Assembly (NCBI GenBank): GCA_039720395.1 | Contig: CM077820.1 | Coordinates: forward strand, 10,019,338 to 10,083,337 | DNA: 64,000 bases | From: Liquidambar formosana | Taxonomy: Eukaryota > Streptophyta > Magnoliopsida > Saxifragales > Altingiaceae | Reading direction: 5' to 3' | In this document: positions 55,447 to 64,000 of the stretch, in pieces | How positions within the stretch are numbered: position 1 is the first letter of the stretch | How the letters are laid out: each line of letters starts with the position of its first letter | Translations under genes and position numbers: made by a program | The notes under the pieces: model-generated | What the model saw: only the letters and a program-made list of their open reading frames with translations | Told to the model about the DNA's origin: nothing | Database searches by the model: none

Positions 55447-55595
55447 GTGCGCCATTAAAGCCACTGGGGGTTAGCCTAGTGATGAGTTAGCCTAGTGATG
55501 AGGGAGAGTGAAGAAAATGGTAGAAGTAAGATAGATTAGGTGTTCGAATCTCTCCCAATGTATCAAAAAATCAAAAAACAAAATATGCGCCATTG
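55447..55595 (+). mobile_element. tRNA-derived SINE, copy 2, with duplicated A box
   Basis: The element spans about 55457-55585 between TGCGCCATT words (55448-55456 and 55586-55594), the likely target duplication. It has an A-box-like TTAGCCTAGTGATGAG present twice in tandem (55471-55486 and 55487-55502) and a B-box-like GGTGTTCGAATCTC at 55539-55552. It ends CCAATGTATC and an A-rich tail. The family also occurs at 40831-40962. Confidence 0.75.
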
Positions 55596-55599
55596 TACC

Positions 55600-56252
55600 C
55601 CACACCTAGGTTCTTTCATGTTTCATCCCATCCGAATTTGGATTTGGTGCAGGTTAAGAAAAAACCAGCATCTTGCTGGTTTTGTTCATCCCAAAAAAAA
55701 AAAAAAAAAAAGGGTGGGGGGTTAGGTAGGAAAATCTTGAAATTGAGTAGCCAGCCCTCAACAACTATAAGTTTTGTAACCACCTCTGGAGCAAAATAAA
55801 AGGGTTTCACTTCGTTTTGATGGCAGAGGCCAAAACCCCGCCAAACTAGTAACCCTTAACCAGCAAGGAAAGAGTGAGATCCAGGAAGACTAAGCATAAG
55901 CATTGACACGATGAAAATTGTTCCAAAACCACCATGTTTTGCTTTATTTGTTTTCTATTTCTATTTCTGTTTTTATACGTTACAAAATAAACAAATAAAT
56001 AAATAAGGTTGGAAACTCGGAAACAGAGAACTCCAAGATTGCTGAACTTGAAATATAGTTGAAATCAAAACAAAGGACTCGTTTAAAAGGATCCTAATTC
56101 ACAAGCATACTAGCTAGCATGGAATCTAAGTAAAAAAAAAAAAAAGTTATGGGGGCTTTCTCAACAATTATAGGAAAACTTCCAACTCAACGGCATGCTG
56201 TGCTCTCGCCTCCCCATACACAGACTAGCTCCATGGATATGTTTTTGCTGTT
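55600..56252. other. Intergenic region, no gene seen
   Basis: A-rich runs at 55691-55711 and 56133-56145. The part next to 56252 should contain the 3' untranslated region of the OMA1-like exon. Confidence 0.5.
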
Positions 56253-56502
56253 TTAAAGAAAGCCTTCGATCCCGCGTCCTGCTATAGCTTCCCTATAGAG
56301 AGCGAGTGCTTCTTCCATGACTTGGGCTTGAGCCAGCATTTGAGCTCTCTTCTTTCCAGATGGATGGGTAGAAAGATAATCTCTCAGCTTCGAATCACCT
56401 GAGATCTTTCCCAACTTCTCATACACTCTGGGGGCTATTCGAGGGTCATATCCGGCGGAAGCCATCAATAGCAGCCCAATGTAATCTGCTTCCATTTCCA
56501 TC
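56253..56502 (-). CDS. OMA1: OMA1-like mitochondrial metallopeptidase (M48), last exon only
   Basis: After an acceptor (TTTCCAAATAG at 56503-56513) the exon encodes 82 residues: MEMEADYIGLLL, AGYDPR.AP..YEKLGK, STHPSGKKRAQML and the end GRGIEGFL, then TAA. This is the C-terminal part of plant OMA1, including the EAD region that supplies the third zinc ligand. The HExxH exon is not in the 4 kb that follow upstream. OMA1 is a zinc peptidase of the inner mitochondrial membrane involved in stress quality control and respiratory complex assembly. The exon itself is open. Either the gene continues beyond the window through a transposon-filled intron, or this is an orphan exon. Identity fairly sure, functionality unknown. 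Confidence 0.75.
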
Positions 56503-57193
56503 CTATTTGGAAACAAATTGAACAAAATAAGGTGAGCGCTTCGAAGACACTAGATTCACAATAAAAACCATATGTTACGCAAAATTGCTTGTGAGTCAAT
56601 TCAATCTGAGATTAGAAGACAGCAACAATATAACAAATAAATAAACAACAAAAGGAGGGAGAAGGAAACCCTTGTGCTATCATATTGACATCATCGTTTG
56701 TGTACTTTTTCCAACTTCACAAGGGATGTCAAACTTGGTCAGACTCAATATGGGTGCCAGGCAGAATATAGGTTTAAACAAAAATAATTTGATCGCCTAT
56801 CTAATAATTCAGCAAAGTCAGATGAACTCACCAATTCTGTTATTATTGTTGTTTGTAAGAGCAAATTAAATTGAACCAGGCAAAAAATTAGAGTCAAAAA
56901 AGACAGACCACGAAAAGAAAAAGGAAATATAAAACATAAACCCAAAGAAATATTGATAGCCAAAAATTCACATTGGCTAACTTCTAAATCAGCCCAAAAA
57001 AACATATATTTAAAATAACCAAGACATTAATTTCCATCCACTGGTCAAAAATCACATCATTATGGACCAAATACCCTTCTGCATTCCAAAAGGTCAAAAA
57101 GTGTACTCATCCTAAAAATCACTTTACCCTTTGGAGGCTATTGGCTCGAAGCATTTTCTCTACCCCTTCCTACCCTGAAAAAGCAGGGTCACC
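56503..57193. other. Intron or spacer upstream of the OMA1-like exon
   Basis: No exon of OMA1 or another gene is recognised. The left border of the hAT element should fall near its right end, but no terminal repeat is seen there. Confidence 0.5.
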
Positions 57194-57394
57194 TTGAAGG
57201 AACAAGTGACTTTAAAACTAAAAACACTACTGGACAGTACAGTAAAACACTTTGAAGCCCTAACCCTCTTCACGGTTCGACCAAAGAGCTCCAGCTCCAG
57301 CGGCAGCCTCCAGCTCCAGCTCCAGCGCCGGCGGTCCAGTCCTCAATGCTCCGACGGTCCAACCTTAATCGAACAGGTATGTAGCTCCTCTTCT

Positions 57395-57700
57395 TCAGTT
57401 CTTTTTCTTCTTCTTCTTCTTCTTCACTTTGTTTCGATTTTTCTCTTTCTTCATTGTCTTCTTCTCCTGTTTTTCTCTTTCTTCTTCATCGTCTTCTTCT
57501 CCTGTTTTTTTTCTTTTTCTTTTCTTCTTCTCCTTCTTCACCCTGTTTCGATTTTTATCGTCTTCTTCTCCTATTCTGTTTTTTTTTTTCTTTTCTTCTT
57601 CTTCTTCTTCTTCTTCACCCTGTTTCAATTTTTATCTTTCTTCTTCATCGTCTTCTTCTCCTGTTTTTTTTTTTTCTTTCTAATTTCTCATTTGCTATCC
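57395..57700 (+). repeat. CTT/TTC-rich tract
   Basis: About 300 bp of imperfect TTCTTC runs with repeated CACCCTGTTTCGATTTTTAT and TCGTCTTCTTCTCCTGTTTT phrases, lying before the transposase. It keeps Ser/Phe/Leu frames open by composition only. Confidence 0.8.
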
Positions 57701-57899
57701 CAGCTGCGTCTTCTTCTCCTGCTTTTGCTTCTTCTGATTTTTGCTTTACTTCTTGTTTTTTGGCCCTATTTTAGTTTAATTGTGGGCTTTGTATGCTTGT
57801 ATGCTTTGTGGGTAAATCACTTGCAGGTTGTAAATTGTGTTTGTGACTTTGTATGCTTTGTGGGTCTAGGTTACTACTTACTAAGGCTAGTTATTACTT

Positions 57900-60800
57900 A
57901 TGGATTTTGGAAGTTCACAACAAAAGGAAAAAGATCCTAGATATAAGTATGCAACACAAAATCCAAAAGACAAAAATTCTTTCTCTTGCAAATTCTGTGG
58001 GAAGGTGACTAATGGAGGCATATTTCGGGCCAAACAACATCTAATTAGAAGGCAAAGAAATGCAGCAGCCTGTATGAAGTGCCTAGAGCATGTCAAAACA
58101 AAAATAAGAGAATATATGCTAGGGAAAAAGGCAGAGAAAGAACAAAGGAATCTATTGCTTGACTTTGATGACATTGCAGACGCTGATGATAAAGAGGAAG
58201 ATGATTTGGCAGAGATTGATCAACGTGGTAAAAGAATTTCAAAGCTCAAAGGGAAGTTACGGAAGTACTCAATCAGTAAAGTCAGCATTGAAAAAACCTA
58301 AGCAAAAGGGTCCAATGGATGCATACTTTACTCCTGATCCAGAGATGGTTGTGAAGAATAGAAACAATAGGAAAGGAAAGCAAACCACAATCAATGATGC
58401 CTATAAGAAGGAGGCAAGGGATAGGGCATGCCAACACAGTGCAAGGTGGATGTATGAAGCTGGGATAGCATTTAATGCTGTCAATTATGATAGTTTTGGG
58501 GTTGCAATTGAATCCATAGTGCAATATGGTGTGGGAATGAAACCACCAAGTTACCATGAGGTGAGGGTTCCTCTCTTAAAAAAGCAGTTGGCTCATACAA
58601 ATAATATAATGAAAAATCATTTAAAAAAATGGGCAAGAAACGGATGCTCTATTATGTCTGATGGATGGAGTAACAGGAATGAGAAGACCTTGATAAACTT
58701 TTTGGTGAATTGTCCAAAAGGAACCATGTTCATCAAGTCCATTGATGCTTCCGAATATAATAAGACCGGTGACAAAATGTTTAAATTACTTGATGATTGG
58801 GTGGAGCGCATTGGAGAAGCTAATGTGGTTCAAGTCATAACAGATAATGCCTCAAATTACGTGATGGCAGGTGAATTTTTTTAGATGGTTTTGTTAATTT
58901 TTAGTTAAATACTTAAATAACTTAACTTATATATTATAAATTTGATATTTGGTCTTTTTGGTGAAATCGAATTGTCTAATTAAGTAAGTTATTAATTATT
59001 TAATAGGGAGATTGTTGGAAGCAAAGCACCCACATTTATATTGGTCACCTTGTGCTGCCCATTGCATAAACTTGATGTTAGAAGACATTGGGCAAATGGC
59101 TAGCATCAAGAGAACACTAAAAAGGGCAATGGAACTCAATGCCTATATATATAGTCGTCCAGGCTTGTTAAACATGATGAGACACTTCACAAACCAAAGG
59201 AAGTTGACCAGGCCTACCGTTACTCAATTTGCAACTGCCTTTCTTACACTAGCAAGTATTCATCGTCATAAGGATAGCTTGAGAAAGATGTTTACTTCAG
59301 AGGATTGGACAAGATGTCGATAGGCAAAAAAGCAAAAAGGGTAAAAGAGTTGCTTAAACTATTTTGATGCCTTCCTTTTGGAAAACCATTGTCTATTCCC
59401 TCAAGTTGACAGGTCCACTTGTTCGTGTGCTTCGATTGGTTGATAGGGGAGAAAAGGCTTCCAATGGGATATATTTATGAGGCTATAGATAGAGCTAAAG
59501 AAGCCATTGCCAAGTCGTTTAATGGTAATGAGGACAAGTATCATGAAGCCTTTGTTTACATTGATGAGAGGTGGAGTTGCCAACTCCATCGACCTTTGCA
59601 TGCAACTAGGGTACTTTTTGAATCCAGAATTCTTTTATGCAAACCCATCTATTGAGCAAGATGAAGAGGTGATGACAGGTTTGTATAAAAGCATTGCAAG
59701 GGTGACTCCTAGATGAATTAAACACGACAAAATTACTGAGGAGCTAACTGTGTATAAGAGGGATGAGGGTCTATTTGGGATGGACATGGCTATTAGACAA
59801 AGAAAGACAAAGGCTCCTGGTAAAGTGATTTTTTCTTTTTAATAAAAAAATGATTTATTTTATATACTTTATGAAAGGTCAAAGGTCACACACCATTACT
59901 TTAATATTAATTCATTAACAGCTGAATGGGGAGCTTCATATGGATCTTCAACTCCAAATTTGCAACAATTTGCTGTCAAAGTTCTTAACCTAACTTATAG
60001 CACATCAGGTTGTGAAAGAAACTGGAGTGTTTTTGAGCATGTAAGTGGTTGGTATTCTTGCATGTAATATTTTACAAAACAAATCACTAAAGTTTTATTC
60101 TCATTAGTTGTAGATTATTCATTATTGCAGATCCATAGCAAAAAGAGAAACAGGATAGCACAAACTCACTTGAATAATTTGGTGTTTATTAAGTATAATC
60201 GAGCCTTGAAACAGCGATACAATATGCATGATACTATTGACCCAATATCCTTGAAGGAGTTGATAGATGAGAGCAATGAGTGGTTGGTTGGGAAAATGGA
60301 TGGAGGATCTAATGAGGATGATGATGTTGTGTTTGATGATGAGTCTTTAATATGGGGTGATGTTGCTAGAGCTACTGGAGTTGGAGAGAATAGGTTTAAT
60401 ACAAGAGCAAGTTCAAGCTTGGGGTCAACATCAAGAGCACGAACCCCTAGGCCCTCTACTTCAAGGCCACTTCCATTGGATGGGGAGGAAGAAGCCAATT
60501 CTGAAGAGACAGAAGAGGAAGATGATACGGGATATAAATCTAAGGGAAAATTACACTTTGCCCCCTTCATCTTTTACCGAAAATCACTTTTCACCCCTCA
60601 TCTTCAAAATCCTACAATTACCCCCCTAAAATACTGGAACAAAACACATTGCACCCAACCGTTAAGCTACCGTGATATGCCTAACTAAAAGAGTCATGTG
60701 CAACGCACATGACTCTTTTCTCTACCCAAAATGCCCTAAATACAAGCTCACGTGCTCCTCACCCTCACACAAGTCATTTTCTCTCTCTTATACCCATCCA

Positions 60801-62232
60801 TACAAATCTGATTATCCTCTCTTCTTCTCTTCCTCTCTTCATTCACACGCACACCCGCCCACCCACTGGTATCTCTCTATCCTCTGCAAATTCTTGAATC
60901 TTAACAATATCAGCTGAAGATGGTCAACCAAGGATTATACATGGTAGGGCTCGTCAAGACGAATCCATCCGTTAAATTTGGAGTCAATCGGGTTAGTCTA
61001 AGGTCCTCAAAAGCAAGGGTACACGGTAGGTGTGGGTGAGTGCACCCACACTGGATAACCATTCATTTCATCTTCAACCTCAGTGGTTGCGTTGGGTAAA
61101 TTGGTTCACCGCGTGTTCAACGGGCGAACTTCGGCAATCGATATCTTCCTCATTTCTTGACTATTTTCAATGATTCAAGTGTCGAATTGAAGCTCTCGCG
61201 GAGCACTAGATGCGTATATAAATCGTTCATCTAGAATCTTACAAAATCATGACCGTTTTTAAGCCTAAAGTTTCGGGTTTATAACCCATAAATCTGAAAA
61301 TTTTCAAAATATTAAGTTATGTTTATTTAATCTCAAATCTAAGTTCAGAAATGGTTTCCTTGACCCCAAAAACATGGAATAGGGTCATCAAGTCCAAATA
61401 TAACTCTATTTTCATGCATAAACACTAACACATATGGGGTTTTTTATGGCCTACCGAATCACCTATCAATATAGCATAATATAGGAAAAATTCACATGTA
61501 CCTACTTCCATTAGTTTAAGATGGAGAGATTAAGAGTGGATATTGGGATATGTTTTGGCGAAATCAAACGGTTACCTCAACCCTATGATATTCGACACCA
61601 TCAAGAACGCGCGGTTCGTATCCTCAGATGACGAAGATGGTGGGAATATTACCACCGTTTTCCTTCAACAATGGTGATTATGGTGCAACGCCATGGAAGA
61701 GACCGTATACAGCACACGAAAAGGCTGAATGACGCTGGTCTGGAGGCTTCCTGTTCAAGCTTTTGGTCTCCCAAGATGCTGATGACGGCGATGGTGCGAA
61801 TATTTTGGTTGTTTTCCTTCAAGTAGGGTGATTATGGTGCAACGCCATGGAGGAACATAGAGGAGACCACACAAAGCAGACGAAAAAGGCGGAATTGCAT
61901 CTCAGGTCTCGAAGCTTCCTATGGAAGCTTTCATACGGGGAAGGCAAAAAGCGGGAAAAGTTAATGGGGGCTTCTTGGTCATTTCGCTCCTTCAGCATTA
62001 AGGGCAAATTAGTCATTTCATTGATTCCGTTAACGCCGTCAACCTATTTCTTTGTTTCAGTATTTTGAGGGGTTAATTGTAGGATTTTGTAGATGAGGGG
62101 TGAAAAGTGATTTCCGACAAAAGATGAAGGGGGCAAAGTGTAATTTTCCCTAAATCTAATGATAGCAAAGATAATGATGATGATGTTGTGTTTCTTGGGG
62201 TCCTATATGATGGCCTTGACAATTGGGATTAG
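57900..62232 (+). pseudogene. hAT transposase (BED finger, DUF659, hAT dimerisation), multiply broken and split by a MULE
   Basis: Exons by splice signals: 57900-58870, 59007-59819, 59922-60040, and 60131 onward. The N terminus has a BED-type finger (CKFC...KQHL), then DUF659 text (IMSDGWSNRNEKTLINFLV, VVQVITDNASNYV), CAAHCINLMLEDIG, and the hAT dimerisation motif CERNWSVFEHIHSKKRNRI across exons 3 and 4. The last coding part (DTGYKS to DNWD) is interrupted at 60544 by the Mutator-like element and resumes at 62160, ending at TAG 62230-62232. Other lesions: a frameshift near 58240, a stop at 59321-59323, a frame change near 59610 and a stop at 59714-59716. It encoded the enzyme that moves hAT elements; it is now inactive. 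Confidence 0.88.
60535..62159. mobile_element. Non-autonomous Mutator-like element (MULE), 1607 bp, perfect 9-bp target duplication
   Basis: TAAATCTAA at 60535-60543 and 62151-62159 flank the element 60544-62150. Its ends are inverted repeats of about 100 bp starting GGGAAAATTACACTTTGCCC (60544) and the complement at 62131-62150, about 90% identical by eye. The 9-bp target and long ends define a MULE. No transposase is seen inside; the interior (60650-62040) has no recognised gene, so it depends on another MULE or carries captured DNA. It lies inside the last exon of the hAT transposase. Confidence 0.93.
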
Positions 62233-62523
62233 ATGGTTACCATTTTACTCTTATACTTAAAACTTTAGAATTGTCATTTGAGTTTTTTAATGTTTGAACT
62301 TTGAACTTGGGTTTTATTTGATGTGGATTGTGGCCATGAGTGATTTGTTGAATCTTTAAAGTTTTACATGATTGCATATTTGCATCAAATCATTTTGGGC
62401 AAATTTGTAATGTTGTTTGATTTACTATGATAATTAACTTATTAATAGAGTGGAAATTGCTAATTGCTACATATTATGTCATTACATTGAACAGAGCATC
62501 TTTTTTACCCCCTTGACTCATAA

Positions 62524-62595
62524 GGCCTATGTAGGATTCGAACCTACAACCTTTGTGCAATTGCACAACGCTCTAACCAATTGAGCTTATAGGCC
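62524..62595 (-). tRNA. tRNA-Ile (AAU)-like pseudogene
   Basis: On the minus strand: acceptor stem GGCCTAT/ATAGGCC (7 bp perfect), D arm GCTCAATTGGTTAGAGC, anticodon stem TTGTG/CACAA, T arm GTAGGTTCGAATCCTAC with intact A- and B-box promoters. It resembles nuclear tRNA-Ile. The anticodon loop CAATTG is six bases instead of seven, as if U33 were deleted before AAU, so decoding is unlikely. No CCA is encoded. It lies in the 3' part of the hAT element. Confidence 0.65.
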
Positions 62596-62790
62596 ATAAG
62601 ATAAGAGTGTTCGATTTTATATGTTTAAATTGATTATTTTTGTTAGTTGTATTTAATAAAATAGTTTTTATTTATTTTCTTTAAATTGTGCGCCTAACTT
62701 CCCTAAAGGCAGTGCTTTTCCTTGCGCTTTGCACCTAGGCCCCAGGAGACCTTTGCGCCTTAGGTGCGCCTTGCGCCTTTAATAACTATG

Positions 62791-64000
62791 AATCATATCA
62801 TCAAGGAATAATTCCACCCAAGTGCATCCTCAATCTATCATAGCTTAGTAGCATCCAATGAGGCAATAACCACATGGTTGATCCCGTTCTGACAAATTCC
62901 AATCCCACCTAGGGATTTCCAAAAAAAGGAACTTACGCAAAAAAATTTATCAACCAAGTGGCTGAACCCAAAAACGAGATATATGGAAATATCAACAACA
63001 AACACACTCATAAACAGAGATCGATCTGAGTAAATAAGGAAAAGCTTAAGGCCTTATGCCAGAGCATATCAGGGCTCTCTCATCAATTGAATGGGAGTGT
63101 TCAAGAGGACACGTAAAAACCAAAGACTGCCATGTTTGAAAAAGGAAAAACTTTTCTAAAAGTAGTTCATCAAAAGGATTGAAGAGTGAAATCAAAGCAT
63201 AAAACTGGTGAGGCTTCTAAGATTCTAATTCCTTGTTCTTGATGTTGCTCTTCTGCCAGTGGTGACGAGTTGAGAACTGAATCAGCAAAAACAGGGTCAC
63301 AAATGGTGTTATAATTTCCAAGTCTAGTGGGTAATGACTCATTTTAATGGAACATTCTGATTTTTAAATTTAAAACTAGGTCTCATTGTCAAAGGGTATT
63401 GTCGTTCCAATGTAATGTACACCGGATGATGGAAGTTACCATCCAGGGTTTTCTTCCAAGGATATGCTGTTGTTATACAGATAAGCCGATAAATTTTTTT
63501 GGAATAGATATCTTTTCCCTGAGGGATATTTTTTTAAAAGGTTGATAGAATTCAGCTAGATTTCAGCCAATTCGCACCAATAAGGATTTTTGGGAGGGTG
63601 GGTGAGTAGGAGGAAGGAGCCCAAAAATTCATGTATTATCAACGATGATTGGTAGTATCCAGAATACAGAATTTTCATCATTTCTTGTAAGAAGGCTAAG
63701 ACAACATGACACAGAAATTTTGGGTTCTATCAGTACATGTTGCATCTGCAACTCCAAAACAAAATCAAAATCACTTCACATGGGAATCAAGTTTTCCTTT
63801 GGCATACCAGCTAATGAGAGGAATAAAATAAAGAAACAGTTTTATAGTATATCAAAACTGTGGTGTGGTCATTAAGAAATAGACCCTTCCTGACACAACA
63901 TTACACAAAAACTACTTTAAAGGAGGGGCTAAGAGGATTAGTAGTGCCGGATCTATGGAATTCATGTTTTCCCATGATGTGTTCAAGATTTATAACTCTT
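62791..64000. other. Intergenic or intronic region, no gene seen
   Basis: AT-rich, without a recognised gene or transposon. Short frames such as 63645-63875 match nothing I know. It may be part of a long OMA1 intron, but no exon text is visible. Confidence 0.5.

Larger units (their letters stand above)
57194..62790 (+). mobile_element. hAT-superfamily DNA transposon, decayed
   Basis: It holds a broken BED/DUF659/hAT transposase (57900-62232) preceded by a leader with a long CTT-rich tract. The right part ends in GC-rich words GCGCCTTAGG, TGCGCCTTGCGCC and TTTAATAACTATG (about 62690-62790), as seen at the ends of many plant hAT elements. The matching left terminus is not found, so the element is truncated or its left end has decayed; both borders are approximate. 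Confidence 0.6.

Noticed and set aside
57194..57940. 248-codon frame rich in Ser, Phe and Leu
   Set aside because: It is held open by the CTT-rich tract; no domain is visible, and it overlaps the hAT leader and first transposase codons in another frame.
60672..60917. 81-codon frame inside the MULE
   Set aside because: Low-complexity Ser/Pro/His text with an alternative frame of similar length; no domain. A captured gene piece cannot be excluded but is not supported.
63645..63875. 76-codon plus-strand frame near the window end
   Set aside because: No recognisable motif and no splice context linking it to OMA1 or another gene.

Overview
This window is nuclear DNA from a flowering plant, most likely a woody eudicot. 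The evidence is plant-specific gene families with canonical GT-AG introns (CYP704 cytochrome P450s, a PPR protein, an OMA1-type peptidase exon), AT-rich spacers, and many plant transposon types (Ty1/copia, Ty3/gypsy, hAT, Mutator-like, Harbinger-like MITE, SINEs). Species cannot be named from sequence alone.

Layout. (1) 1-13 kb: a tandem CYP704 cluster, all on the minus strand. Two intact six-exon genes (type A 86-2482, type B 3914-7008) are followed by two decayed copies: a type A exon 1 at 8687-9015 and a type B remnant at 10786-12794. (2) 13.7-23.5 kb: a composite insertion relative to the paralogous flank at 51 kb. It holds a young full-length Ty1/copia element (14216-22275, 498-bp LTRs, intact 1384-codon gag-pol frame) beside a fragment of a calmodulin-like gene. 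(3) 25.6-38.2 kb: a gene-free complex of two nested inverted repeats, the first almost a perfect palindrome (arms about 3.3 kb, 31-bp centre), the second enclosing a decayed Athila-type Ty3/gypsy pol. (4) 38.4-41 kb: a Harbinger-like MITE, a GC-rich segment with an antisense copia-type LTR and primer-binding site, and a SINE. (5) 41.9-51.9 kb: a second CYP704 cluster with a truncated exon 6 and two more intact genes (type A 43017-45823, type B 46766-50023). (6) 53.5-55.2 kb: an intact single-exon PPR gene. (7) 56-62.8 kb: the last exon of an OMA1-like peptidase, then a decayed hAT transposon split by a 1.6-kb Mutator-like element with a perfect 9-bp target duplication, and a tRNA-Ile-like pseudogene.

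How it fits together. The ancestral module was an A+B pair of CYP704 genes plus upstream flank. It was duplicated at least twice, giving one fully intact pair at each end of the window and a dead pair plus a chimeric exon between them. Because the module is present several times, paralogues act as empty-site controls and date later insertions. They expose very short poly-A-tailed insertions with 13-17-bp flanking duplications, a foldback element that moved, and the composite copia/calmodulin insertion. The four intact P450s are predicted ER-anchored monooxygenases, probably acting on fatty acids. The PPR protein and OMA1 are predicted organelle proteins with no evident functional link to the P450s.
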